Assembly: GCA_016720835.1 (NCBI GenBank) | Contig: JADKJW010000021.1 | Span: forward strand, 1 to 39,402 | DNA: 39,402 nt | Origin: Ignavibacteria bacterium | GTDB taxonomy: Bacteria > Bacteroidota > Ignavibacteria > SZUA-365 | Direction of reading: 5' to 3' | Shown here: positions 1 to 8,007 of the stretch, piece by piece | How the letters are laid out: the number at the start of each line of letters is the position of its first letter | How positions within the stretch are numbered: the first letter of the stretch is position 1 | Notes under the pieces: generated by a model | The model's database searches: none | What the model was told of the DNA's origin: nothing | Seen by the model: only the letters and a program-made list of their open reading frames with translations | Position numbers and translations under genes: made by a program

Positions 1-679
1 GATACATATATTACGGGAGTCGGGCGGATTCCATTCATCTCCCGATAGAGTGATATATAGCCCTGACTCCATGCAGTACGAAATCGGCTCACGTGCTCAT
101 CGTATTAGTGATATAAATGGTGATGAGTTCGACGATTATCTCCTTACAGGACAATACGGTATCAGAGTCGGTATGGCATTTATCTATCTTGGTAGTTCGC
201 AGGGAATGGAATCCTATCCTGTAGCGACTGCATACAATCCACAGAGTGGAGAGATACTAGCAATGGAAGCCATCGGTATCCCAGACATCGATGGGGACGG
301 ATATGGAGATTTTGTTGCGAATTTCGTAACGTTTGGGGAAACTGGTTTTGTAGTGTTCGGAGGAAAAGCATGGAGACGAACACCCGTTGATAATGTACCA
401 GTTCCGGCCACTCCAGCCATGACGGTATTTCCCAACCCCTTCACGGAGTTCGTGACAATTGTTGCTTCTGGAAGTGTAAAGAATTCGTCATCGCTCATGG
501 TGCATGATGTTTACGGCAGGGATATTCGCAGAATACCCGTCTCGGGAAATTTGGGTACGGAAACGCGTACCTTCTGGGACGGCCGTGATTCTCGTGGCGC
601 GAAGGTCCCGCCTGGCATGTACTACTGTATTCTCGAAACAACAGATGGATTTTTGAAAGCGAGAATAATCAAGCAATGA
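1..679 (+). CDS. FG-GAP repeat surface protein with T9SS sorting domain (3' part, frameshifted near the window edge)
   Basis: Only the C-terminal part is in the window. The visible protein has FG-GAP/integrin-alpha-like calcium-binding repeats: two DxDGDxxxD-type loops (ISDINGDEFDD, IPDIDGDGYGD) and a strand of type FIYLGSSQG. It ends in a T9SS type A sorting domain that starts at VFPNPF, with VHDVYGRDIR and the usual PPGMYYCILET strand, and it stops at TGA 677-679. This implies export to the periplasm and T9SS-dependent surface anchoring or secretion. The frame is open to the left edge, but bases 3-20 encode YIYYGS, a typical FG-GAP start, in a different frame from the rest (GGFHSSPDRVIYSP from base 23). 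Matching the next repeat in the same protein puts a one-base loss at about 20-23. Codon use is AT-richer than in neighbouring genes. The natural ligand is unknown. Confidence 0.75.
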   Translation, partial: IHILRESGGFHSSPDRVIYSPDSMQYEIGSRAHRISDINGDEFDDYLLTGQYGIRVGMAFIYLGSSQGMESYPVATAYNPQSGEILAMEAIGIPDIDGDGYGDFVANFVTFGETGFVVFGGKAWRRTPVDNVPVPATPAMTVFPNPFTEFVTIVASGSVKNSSSLMVHDVYGRDIRRIPVSGNLGTETRTFWDGRDSRGAKVPPGMYYCILETTDGFLKARIIKQ

Positions 680-712
680 ATTACGTGCACCTTCGGATAC
701 TCCGGTTCTGAC

Positions 713-800
713 ATCTGACTTCTGATCTTCTGACTTCTGATCTTCTGACCTCCGACTTCTGACTTCTGACCCCCAACCTCCAACTTCTCACTTTCCGTTT
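713..800 (+). repeat. CT-rich low-complexity repeat before the DUF1015 gene
   Basis: Degenerate direct repeats of TTCTGACTTCTGATC type run into CAACCTCCAACTTC-type sequence and stop about 20 bases before the ATG at 820. The plus strand is nearly G-free apart from TGA/TGAC steps. There is no Shine-Dalgarno sequence between the repeat and the start codon. Similar strand-biased filler occurs at 5101-5201, 12130-12200, 23220-23275 and 24175-24365. Confidence 0.7.
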
Positions 801-819
801 CCATCTTCACAGGCACCCC

Positions 820-2062
820 ATGTCCACCATCCGCCCCTTCAAGGCCTTCCGTCCGAAACCCGAACTCGCGGCCGAAGTCGCGTCCAAACCCTACGACGTC
901 CTCAACTCCGACGAGGCGCGCGCCGAAGTCGCAGGGACATCCGCTGTCCTTCCTCCATGTCGGCAAACCGGAAGTGGATCTCGATCCTTCCATCGACCTG
1001 CACGACCCGCGCGTCTACGCCAAGGGGCGCGAAAATCTCATGGCGCTCATCAGCGGCGGCGCGCTCGTCGAAGATCCCGCGCCCTGCCTCTACGTGTATG
1101 CGCAGACCATGGACGGACACACGCAGTTCGGACTCGTCGGCTGCGCGTCGGTGGAGGAGTACTGGAACGACACCATCAAGAAGCACGAGCACACGCGCAA
1201 GGACAAGGAGGAGGACCGCTGCGAGCATGTGCGCGTCACCAACGCGCATTCCGGTCCCATCTTCCTGACCTATCGCGACGATGCGCAGGTGGACGCCATC
1301 GTCGCGCGCGTGGCCGCCGGCCCGCCCGAGAACGACCACGTCGCCCTCGACGGCGTGCGGCACCAGTCATGGCTCGTCCGCGACCCTGAGACCATCGGCG
1401 CGCTGATGAAGCTGTTCCAGCAGATTCCGAACCTCTACATCGCCGACGGCCATCACCGCTCCGCGTCCGCCGGCATCGTGGGCCGCGAACGCGCGCTGGC
1501 GAACCCGCACCACAACGGCTCGGAGGAGTACAACTTCTTCCTCGCCGTGTACTTCCCCGCCAGCCAGCTCCGCATCATGGACTACAACCGCGTCGTGCGC
1601 GACCTCAACGGCATGACTACCGACGAATTCTTCGCGAAGCTCGCCGCGCATTTCACGGTCACGAAGTCGGACGGCCCGCTGCGGCCGTCCAAAAAAGGAG
1701 AATTCGGTCTGTATCTCGACAAGACCTGGTACGCGCTCAACGCGTCCAAGGCGCTGCTCGACAACCCCGATCCCGTCGCGCGCCTCGACGTCTCCATCCT
1801 GCAAACGCAGATCCTCGCCCCCATGCTCGGCATCGCGGATCCGCGCACGGACAAGCGCATCGACTTCATCGGCGGCATCCGCGGCTTGGGCGAACTCGAG
1901 CGCCGCGTGGACTCGGGCGAGATGCGCCTCGCCTTCAGCCTCCACCCGACCTCCGTCCACGAGCTCATGTCCATCGCCGACGCCGGCCAGATCATGCCCC
2001 CGAAATCCACGTGGTTCGAACCCAAGCTCCGCGACGGACTGTTCGTGCATTTCCTGGAGTAG
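820..2062 (+). CDS. DUF1015 family protein (one-base frameshift)
   Basis: The two frames together give a protein of about 413 residues, the normal length for DUF1015, a conserved bacterial family of unsettled function sometimes linked to serine/phosphoserine metabolism. The N-terminus (STIRPFKAFRPKPELAAEV, then SKPYDVLNSDEARAEV) is in one frame. The remainder (PLSFLHVGKPEVDLDPSIDL, RKDKEEDR, ADGHHRSASA and on to VHFLE) is in the next. The switch falls exactly at GGG 934-936: removing one G restores an unbroken AEVAGHPLSFLHVG. The family's conserved YIADGHHRSA motif is intact. The start at 820 is preceded by CACCCC and a CT-rich repeat, with no Shine-Dalgarno sequence. The gene is convergent with pabC, and a REP array fills the space between them. 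An assembly indel is more likely than a true pseudogene, because the rest of the sequence shows no decay. Confidence 0.85.
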
Positions 2063-2082
2063 AATATTCAAAATCCTCTTCC

Positions 2083-3293
2083 ATCCGGGTGGGACAAGCG
2101 TCCCGCTTGTCATTCCCTGGAAATCTCCCATGGGTTCCAGCCACAACTTTCAGAGAAGACGCACAACCCGGAGGTTGTGCCACCGGGAGTTCATCTGATG
2201 AATGTGCGGTTGTCGACTGATCACTCTTGAATCCGGGTGGGACAAGCGTCCCGCTTGTCATCCCCTGACACCTCCCATTGCCCTCGCCATAACTTTCAGA
2301 AAAAGATGCACAACCCGGAGGGTTGTGCCCACCCGGAGTTCATCTCATGAATGTGCGGTTGTCGACTGATCACTCTTGAATCCGGGTGGGACAAGCGTCC
2401 CGCTTGTCATTCCCTGGAAATCTCCCATGGGTTCCAGCCACAACTTTCAGAGAAGAATGCACAACCCGGAGGGTTGTGCCCACCCGGAGTTCATCTGATG
2501 AATGTGCGGTTGTCGACTGATCACTCTTGAATCCGGGTGGGACAAGCGTCCCGCTTGTCATTTCCTGACATCTCCCATTGCTCCCGCCACAATTTTCAGA
2601 AAAAGATGCACAACCCGGAGGGTTGTGCCCTGAGTTCATCTGAATGAATGTGCCGCTGTCGACTGATCCTCCTGAATCCGGGTGGGACAAGCGTCCCGCT
2701 TGTCATTCCCTGAAATCTCCCATGGGTTCGCCCAACTTTCAGAAAGATGCACATCCCGGAGGGTTGGTTCCGCCGAGTTCATCTGAATGAATGTGCTGTT
2801 GCCGACTGATCCCTCTTGAATCCGGGTGGGACAAGCGTCCCGCTTGTCATTTCCTGACATCTCCCATTGCTCCCGCCCCAATTTTCAGTAAAATATGCAC
2901 AACCCGGAGTTGTCACCCGGAGTTCATCTGAATGAATGTGCGGTTGTCGACTGATCCTCTTGAATCCGGGGACAAGCGTCCCCTGCTTGTCATTCCTGCA
3001 CCTCCCATTGCTCCCGCCACAATTTTCAGTAAAAGATGCACAACCCGGAGGGTTGTGCCCACCCGGAGTTCATCTGATGAATGTGCGGTTGTCGACTGAT
3101 CCCTCTTGAATCCGGGTGGGACAAGCGTCCCGCTTGTCATTCCCTGGAAATCTCCCATGGGTTCCAGCCACAACTTTCAGAGAAGAATGCACATCCCGGA
3201 GGGTTGTGCCCACCCGGAGCCAATTGATTTGTACGTGCTGCGAGCTGATGAGTCCTCTGCATCCGGGTGGGACAAGCGTCCCGCTTGTCATTC
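2083..3293. repeat. REP-like repeat array, left part (9 unit starts)
   Basis: Tandem units of about 144-151 bp start with ATCCGGGTGGGACAAGCG at 2083, 2231, 2380, 2531, 2676, 2820, 2964 (degenerate), 3110 and 3261 (truncated at the RAYT side). Each full unit contains two hairpins. Hairpin 1 is GACAAGC-GTCCC-GCTTGTC, which can alternatively fold as GGGAC-AAGC-GTCCC. Hairpin 2 is CACAACCC-GGA-GGGTTGTG. These are joined by conserved linkers (CTCCCATTGCTCC or CCCATGGGTTCC; TTTTCAGAAAAAGATG; GAGTTCATCTGATGAATGTG; GTCGACTGATC). Units differ by small indels and substitutions, so the array is not very recent. Short open frames through it are repeat read-through rather than genes. The array lies beyond the 3' ends of two convergent genes, the usual location for REP elements. 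Confidence 0.9.
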
Positions 3294-3395
3294 CAGAGCC
3301 AGGGACTTCTCCTGCTGACGATGCATGGTCGCCGCGGGAGTACCAGAAATCAGCATGGGCAACCTTGATTCCTGCTTCGACGAGTATTCCACTCT

Positions 3396-3863
3396 TCAAT
3401 CCCCGTAGTCGACGGGCGGCCAGACCCACGGATACGTGATCAAAGTCGGCCATCTCCGTTGAGGATTCGATTGGATATAGCAGATTTTTTCCCACAGATC
3501 TCTCGTATTCCTTACAATCCGATCATACGATTCATGTTGCCATACCTGGCCGGTCCTGTGAGTTCTCCGGTTGAGTTCGTGCGCGGAGTATGACTTCCAC
3601 GAGTGCATGATAGATGACAGCGTGTGGCCTTTGAACGGACGCACGATGGCATGTACATGATCATCCATGACGACGCATGCGTAGAGGTGGTACCTCCGAC
3701 CACGAAAATATCGCAGCACCTGTACTACGATACTTCGGTCCTCTGGCGACAAGACTGCGCTCCGATCGTCGAGCCGCCATGTCGAAAAATATGTGACTCC
3801 ATCGAGTCTCCAATGCGGGAGGTTCCGATGATAGACAAGACGTGGTTCGAGAACAGTTGTCAT
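3396..3863 (-). CDS. REP-associated tyrosine transposase (RAYT, Y1/HUH family)
   Basis: A complete 155-residue protein of the Y1_Tnp/IS200-like family. It has an N-terminal strand of HWRLDGVTYFSTWRL type, the HUH metal-binding motif as DDHVHAIV (His69, His71), the region WKSYSAHELNRR, and the likely nucleophilic tyrosine in WQHESYDRIVRN (Tyr113), followed by KICYIQSNP. Proteins of this family nick single-stranded DNA at REP hairpins through a covalent phosphotyrosine and are thought to spread REP/BIME elements. The gene sits inside the 2083-4450 repeat array and is flanked on both sides by CCTCTGCATCCGGGTGGG-type hairpin copies (3254 and 3965). This strongly suggests that the flanking repeats are its substrate (inference). 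All expected catalytic residues are present, so it may be active. Length and motif order are normal for a RAYT; there is no sign of an IS605-type partner gene (tnpB). Confidence 0.88.
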   Translation of the reverse strand: MTTVLEPRLVYHRNLPHWRLDGVTYFSTWRLDDRSAVLSPEDRSIVVQVLRYFRGRRYHLYACVVMDDHVHAIVRPFKGHTLSSIMHSWKSYSAHELNRRTHRTGQVWQHESYDRIVRNTRDLWEKICYIQSNPQRRWPTLITYPWVWPPVDYGD

Positions 3864-3964
3864 TTTCGATCCTCCCGGGAAAGCTCCTGAGGATTAAACT
3901 CTCGGTGCGCGTTTTTGTTCCCTATTTTTTTGAATTCCAAGATAATCTTGCATCTCGTTTCGTC

Positions 3965-4450
3965 CTCTGCATCCGGGTGGGACAAGCGTCCCGCTTGTCA
4001 TTTCCTGACATCTCCCATTGCTCTCGCCATAATTTTCAGAAAAAGATGCACAACCCGGAGGGTTGTGCCCACCCGGAGTTCATCTGAATGAATGTGCCGT
4101 TGTCGACTGATCCCTCTTGAATCCGGGTGGGACAAGCGTCCCGCTTGTCATTTCCTGACATCTCCCATTGCTCTCGCCACAATTTTCAGAAAAGATGCAC
4201 AACCCGGAGGGTTGTGCCCACCCGGAGTTCATCTGAATGAATGTGCGGTTGTCGACTGATCCCTCTTGAATCCGGGTGGGACAAGCGTCCCGCTTGTCAT
4301 TTCCTGACATCTCCCATTGCTCCCGCCAAAATTTTCAGAAAAAGATGCACAACCCGGAGGGTTGTGCCCACCCGGAGTTCATCTGATGAATGTGCTGTTG
4401 TCGACTGATCCCTCTTGAATCCGGGTGGGACAAGCGTCCCGCTTGTCATT
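3965..4450. repeat. REP-like repeat array, right part (4 unit starts)
   Basis: The same unit as at 2083-3293 resumes after the RAYT gene, with starts at 3971, 4121, 4270 and 4419. The last copy is truncated just after the first hairpin, and its end lies 7-15 bases from the pabC stop codon at 4458-4460. The second hairpin is present at about 4048, 4197 and 4346. The right-hand units share the variant linker CATTTCCTGACATCTCCCAT, while several left-hand units carry ATTCCCTGGAAATCTCCCAT. At least two unit subtypes therefore exist. Confidence 0.9.
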
Positions 4451-4457
4451 CCCCGGT

Positions 4458-5048
4458 TCAAGGATAGAATATGCCGGATGCTGGAATCTCCACCTCCCCA
4501 AGATCCAACATGGCATTGAACAGCGACACGACTCTGAAGAGATGCAGATCCTCTAATCGGATGTCCTCCTCCACGATGCGTCCTTCGCGCAGCAGCCGCT
4601 CGCGTCGGGTGCCGCGGAGCAGCGGCCGTGCGGGAGTGATCCAGCGCGCGCCGTCGAAGAGCGCGATGTTGGCGTAACTGGCATCCGTGAGAAGTCCGTC
4701 GCGGACGACGATGATGTCGTCCGCCTCGGGATGCGCGCGCTGCAATTCCTCGAGGCGCGAACGGTCCGTGAATTTGTGCGCGTAGTCGATGTCGTCGCAG
4801 ACCGCCACCGCGAGCGAACGGACAGGCTTCGGCGTGTACGGCAGGAAATCGACCGAGAGCACCTCCGGCCCGTACACCACCCGGCATTTCACGACTCCGG
4901 ACGCGGCGATGTCCGGCACCACGAGCGCGCGAAGATCGACGGGATCGGAAATGTTGTATAACTCCAAACGGCTCCGTTCCATGCGCTCCCGGTGCGCGTC
5001 GAGATTCGCGATGACACCATCGATCACACATATCGATTCAAACAGCAC
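4458..5048 (-). CDS. pabC: Aminodeoxychorismate lyase-like, class IV aminotransferase fold
   Basis: A 196-residue PLP enzyme of the class IV aminotransferase/PabC family. It would convert 4-amino-4-deoxychorismate to p-aminobenzoate and pyruvate for folate synthesis. Visible family features are LFESICVIDG near the N-terminus, R20 in LDAHRERM, the probable PLP lysine in DYAHKFTDRS (Lys92), DDIIVVRDGLLTDASYANI and the C-terminal VEEDIRLEDL region. The protein is short compared with E. coli PabC (about 270 residues), as is common for this subgroup. The start is GTG at 5046-5048, chosen because GAGGTGA lies 7-9 bases upstream. The gene is downstream of pabB on the same strand, with a CT/GA-asymmetric repeat between them. 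The linked pabB and pabA genes make the PabC assignment much safer than a branched-chain aminotransferase. Confidence 0.85.
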   Translation of the reverse strand: MLFESICVIDGVIANLDAHRERMERSRLELYNISDPVDLRALVVPDIAASGVVKCRVVYGPEVLSVDFLPYTPKPVRSLAVAVCDDIDYAHKFTDRSRLEELQRAHPEADDIIVVRDGLLTDASYANIALFDGARWITPARPLLRGTRRERLLREGRIVEEDIRLEDLHLFRVVSLFNAMLDLGEVEIPASGIFYP

Positions 5049-5100
5049 GGCAGTTCACCTCGCCAACGGAATGGGGTACATACAATCCAGCATCTCGCCT

Positions 5101-5201
5101 CTCCAACCTCCTTCCTGTTTCCACCTTCCACCTGCAACCTGCTCCCTGTCACGATTCACCATTCACGATTCACCATTCACGATTCACTATTCACGATTCA
5201 C
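5101..5201 (+). repeat. Short direct repeats (14-bp CACGATTCACCATT unit) between pabB and pabC
   Basis: Three 14-bp units of CACGATTCACCATT type at 5150-5191 and a partial fourth run directly into the pabB stop codon at 5198-5200, so the TGA is part of the repeat. They are preceded by CCACCTTCCACCTGCAACC-like CT-rich sequence from 5101. The same word family recurs in inverted orientation at 11803-11938 and in direct orientation at 24230-24362. Confidence 0.8.
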
Positions 5202-6185
5202 GCAATTTCCACCTTGTCCACCAACTCCTGATACTCCGAGTCCGGATCGCTGAAACACGTGATCCCGCCGCCGCTTTTGAAGACGAGGCCCTCCGGCGTC
5301 GCTTCGAGGAAGCGAATGAGCACGCAACTGTCGAGGGTGTGCCCGTCGAAGTATCCGGCGATTCCCGTGTAGAACCCGCGCGCGTACCCTTCCGCCTCGC
5401 GAAGGATCTCGACGGTTCGCTGCTTCGGCGCGCCGGTGACGGAGCCCGCGGGGAGCAACGCGCCGAGAATGTTGCCCAGACGCTCGCGCCAGTCCTCCGG
5501 AAGATCGCCCGCGATCTCCGAGCTGACCTTGCAGCAGCGTCTTCCCGCTCGTCTCGACGCGGTCGACGTAGCGGAAGCGCTCGACGCGCACCGCGTCCGC
5601 GATCATGCTCAGGTCGTTGCGCAGCAGATCGACGATCGTGTGGTGCTCCGCGGTTTCCTTCCGATCGGCAAGGATGCGCGCTTCCGCGTCCGGAATCGAC
5701 GCGTCGATGGTGCCCTTCATCGGATGCGCGCTGATGCGTCCGTCCGCGATGCGCACGAAGGTTTCGGGAGAGAACACGGTGAAACGTTCCGCGAAAAGCA
5801 GGCGGTAGGGGGCGCGGCTGCGCAGGAAGATCTCGCGCAGGGTGAGCGAGCACTCCACCGGCGTGGGCAGCGTCAGGTTCGCGAGATAGGAATTGCCGTT
5901 GGCAATGTGCGCCGCGACGATATCGAAGGCCGCGCGATACCGCCGCGGTGCGACGGGGTGCTTCGCGAAGCGCAGGGGCGCGCGGGGGCCGTCGTCGGCC
6001 CCGTGACGGCCGTCGTCCGGCGCGCGGTTCGTCACACCGCGAAAATCGTAGAACACGCCACGCGCCGCCGCTTCCGCCGGAGAGAGGACAGCGCACTCGG
6101 AACCGTCGTAATCGACGGCGAAGAAGACGGGCTCGCCCGCCCTGCCCGCGGCATTCATCTTGCGGATGAAATCCGTATACTGCAT
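5198..6185 (-). CDS. pabB: Aminodeoxychorismate synthase component I (one-base frameshift)
   Basis: A chorismate-binding enzyme that, with PabA, aminates chorismate to aminodeoxychorismate. Restoring one frame gives about 328 residues, the length of short PabB forms. Signature segments are present: NGNSYLANLT, SPETFVRI, AHPMKGTIDA, HHTIVDLLRNDLSMIA, then in the next frame LLPAGSVTGAPKQRTVEIL, YARGFYTGIAGYFDG and LVFKSGGGITCFSDPDSEY. The frame changes between GKTLLQ and VSSEIAG; one extra G (plus-strand CC at 5527-5528) explains it fully. The start ATG at 6183-6185 has AAAGGA seven bases upstream. The gene is divergent from pabA, with only 55 bp between starts. The stop codon lies inside a 14-bp repeat. 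All catalytic-core motifs are preserved, so a sequencing indel is more likely than gene loss. Confidence 0.85.
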
Positions 6186-6240
6186 GCGATTCCTTTCCAT
6201 CGAGAGCGACACCGCACGGAATATACGACGCTTCCCGCTC

Positions 6241-6843
6241 ATGACGCTGCTGATCATCGACAACGTCGACTCCTTCACCTGGAACCTCGCGCAACTCGCC
6301 CGGTCCTGCGGCGCGGGTGAGGTGACCGTGCGCCGGAACGATGACGTCGACGTCGAGACCGCCATGCGTTTTGACGGCATCATCCTCTCGCCGGGACCCG
6401 GAGTCCCCTCCGAGGCGGCCAGCCTCTGCGACGTCATCCGCGCCTGCGCGCCGTGCAAGCGCATGCTCGGCGTCTGCCTCGGACATCAGGCCATCGCGGA
6501 GGTGTTCGGCGCGACCCTGGTGCGGCTGGACACCGTCTTTCACGGCGTCACCGCCCGCGTCCGCGTGATCGACGAGGGCGAACAGCTGTTCCGCGGCCTC
6601 GGGACGCCGTTCGCCGCGGGTCTCTACCATTCCTGGGCGGTGTCCCGGGAGCCGTTCCCCGCCGCGCTTGCGGCCACCGCGCTGTCCGACGACGGCATTC
6701 TCATGGCGCTGCGGCACCGGCAGTACGACGTGCGCGGCGTGCAGTTCCATCCCGAATCGGTGATGACGCCCGCGGGCGCGACCATCATGCGCAACTGGCT
6801 GGACGGTTTCGGGAGCCCGGCTCCGCGGATCGCTACTGCCTGA
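6241..6843 (+). CDS. pabA: Aminodeoxychorismate/anthranilate synthase glutaminase component
   Basis: A 200-residue class I glutamine amidotransferase that hydrolyses glutamine and passes ammonia to PabB (or TrpE). It starts MTLLIIDNVDSFTWNL, has the oxyanion strand SPGPGVPSEA, the nucleophile in GVCLGHQAI (Cys79) and the His170/Glu172 pair in VQFHPESVMT. Upstream in-frame ATG codons exist (6160) but would add a non-conserved tail, so 6241 is chosen. Its divergent pairing with pabB and the nearby pabC favour the folate role; an amphibolic role with a TrpE elsewhere cannot be excluded. The 3' end overlaps the convergent YbbR gene by 11 bases. Confidence 0.88.
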   Translation: MTLLIIDNVDSFTWNLAQLARSCGAGEVTVRRNDDVDVETAMRFDGIILSPGPGVPSEAASLCDVIRACAPCKRMLGVCLGHQAIAEVFGATLVRLDTVFHGVTARVRVIDEGEQLFRGLGTPFAAGLYHSWAVSREPFPAALAATALSDDGILMALRHRQYDVRGVQFHPESVMTPAGATIMRNWLDGFGSPAPRIATA

Positions 6844-7753
6844 TCGTGTAGCGGATGCGCAGCGGTTCGATTTTCAGCAGGCGCACGCCGGCGGGCAGAA
6901 GGATCGCGGGAGTGATGGCGCCGGTTGTATCGGATACAAGACTCTGATATTCAATCGAGGCGCCGAAATCCTCCGCCGTGAGGACGGCGAGCTTGTCGAC
7001 GCCGCCGCGGACGAAGACCGTCACGGTCGGATTCGCCAGCAGCACCTGCCGATCGCGCGGCGCGTCATTGACGATGACCGGCACGTCCGCGAAAGACATG
7101 TCGGCAAACTGCTCGACAGGCACGGACACGCGAACCGTTTCGCGCCGGAATCGTATCAGCCCGGGCAGCGAGTCGGCCAGAACGGTCTCCTCGGCGGCGG
7201 GAACGGTCAGATCGTGAAACGCGAGGGGCGCCGTGGGCCACGAGACAATGCCGCGCAGCACCTTTTCCGCTCCCATCAAGGTGACCGAATCCGGCATGGC
7301 TGTCACCGGACTCGCAAGTCCGTAATCAGGCTTGAAGGACAGGACGCTGAACGCGACACGGATCGGAACCCTCTTCTGCATGTACTGGTCCACCGCCACG
7401 GTCAGCGTTTCCGGAAAGGCCTGACGCGCGACCACTCCGCTCGGAAGCTTCATGGATGCGCCCAGGTAGCGGCTCGTGACGATCAGCCGGTCCGAGCGCA
7501 GGCGCGCTCCCGGCAGATCGAACGAGAGCCGGCGGCCGGCGGAGAGGACGAACAATTGCCAGCCGCTGCCTTCGAGCTCCACCTCTATCGTCCGCGGCAG
7601 GGGCTTCGCGATCGCAAGGTCCGCCGGGAGGTTGACCACCCCCAGCGGCACCGTGAAGCGGGCCGTGTACGTGTTGTTGAGAGTCACCGACACCCACACC
7701 ACCGTCGCGAGCAGCATCGAACCAAGTATGGAGAGCCAGGAATGCTTCAGCAT
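6833..7753 (-). CDS. YbbR-domain membrane-anchored protein
   Basis: 306 residues. One N-terminal transmembrane segment (about residues 8-25, WLSILGSMLLATVVWVSVTL) is followed by extracytoplasmic YbbR-type beta domains with repeated signatures such as YTARFTVPLGVVNLPADL, QKRVPIRVAF and VPVEQFADMSFADVPVIV. In Firmicutes the YbbR protein CdaR regulates the c-di-AMP cyclase CdaA. Here no cdaA or glmM lies next to it, so the same role is not shown. A sigma70-like promoter at 7796-7824 fits this gene. It overlaps the pabA 3' end by 11 bases, tail to tail. Confidence 0.8.
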   Translation of the reverse strand: MLKHSWLSILGSMLLATVVWVSVTLNNTYTARFTVPLGVVNLPADLAIAKPLPRTIEVELEGSGWQLFVLSAGRRLSFDLPGARLRSDRLIVTSRYLGASMKLPSGVVARQAFPETLTVAVDQYMQKRVPIRVAFSVLSFKPDYGLASPVTAMPDSVTLMGAEKVLRGIVSWPTAPLAFHDLTVPAAEETVLADSLPGLIRFRRETVRVSVPVEQFADMSFADVPVIVNDAPRDRQVLLANPTVTVFVRGGVDKLAVLTAEDFGASIEYQSLVSDTTGAITPAILLPAGVRLLKIEPLRIRYTIRQ

Positions 7754-7795
7754 GATGAGTTTTCAGCGCCCGGAATACGTTCGAACCAATCCGTA

Positions 7796-7824
7796 AATAT
7801 ACCCATCAGCGCTCCCACCATCAA
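7796..7824 (-). promoter_or_regulatory. Sigma70-like promoter for the YbbR gene
   Basis: On the minus strand, TTGATG (7819-7824), a 17-bp spacer and TATATT (7796-7801). The predicted transcript would start about 40 bases before the ATG at 7753. It faces away from the promoter at 7906-7934. Confidence 0.55.
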
Positions 7825-7905
7825 CAGGATGCTGTCTGGCGCACCTCACCGCGCGCACTGCGGACCGACGCACCGCCCAACACCCATTTTGCATGAATTT
7901 TGTCC

Positions 7906-7934
7906 TTGACATTGGGATTCCATGGAGCTAATAT
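7906..7934 (+). promoter_or_regulatory. Strong sigma70-like promoter for the zinc-ribbon gene
   Basis: TTGACA (7906-7911), a 17-bp spacer and TAATAT (7929-7934), close to the E. coli consensus. The start codon at 8008 lies about 65 bases downstream of the expected start site, with GGAGG in front of it. The sequence TAATATTCG is repeated at the promoter of the Reg_prop kinase (32526-32534). Confidence 0.7.
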
Positions 7935-8007
7935 TCGTCACATCATAGACAATGCCATTGGCTATTCATATACACCGGTCCCTGGTGCGCGGAGGGACGG
8001 AGGCGAC

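Noticed and set aside
3396..3863. Complete IS200/IS605 insertion sequence
   Set aside because: No tnpB and no clear IS ends apart from the REP hairpins; the protein type and the surrounding repeats point to a domesticated RAYT.
2011..4087. Open frames inside the repeat array giving peptides such as GNDKRDACPTRIQE
   Set aside because: They are repeated copies of the same read-through of the hairpin unit in several frames, without start signals; the array is a DNA repeat, not a gene family.
2083..4450. CRISPR array
   Set aside because: Units of about 148 bp are conserved along their whole length with no short repeat plus unique spacer pattern, and there are no cas genes.
2083..4450. Integron attC array
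   Set aside because: No gene cassettes between units and no integrase; a RAYT with HUH motif fits better.
6833..7753. Calling the YbbR protein CdaR, regulator of c-di-AMP synthesis
   Set aside because: No cdaA or glmM neighbour; YbbR domains alone do not prove this role.
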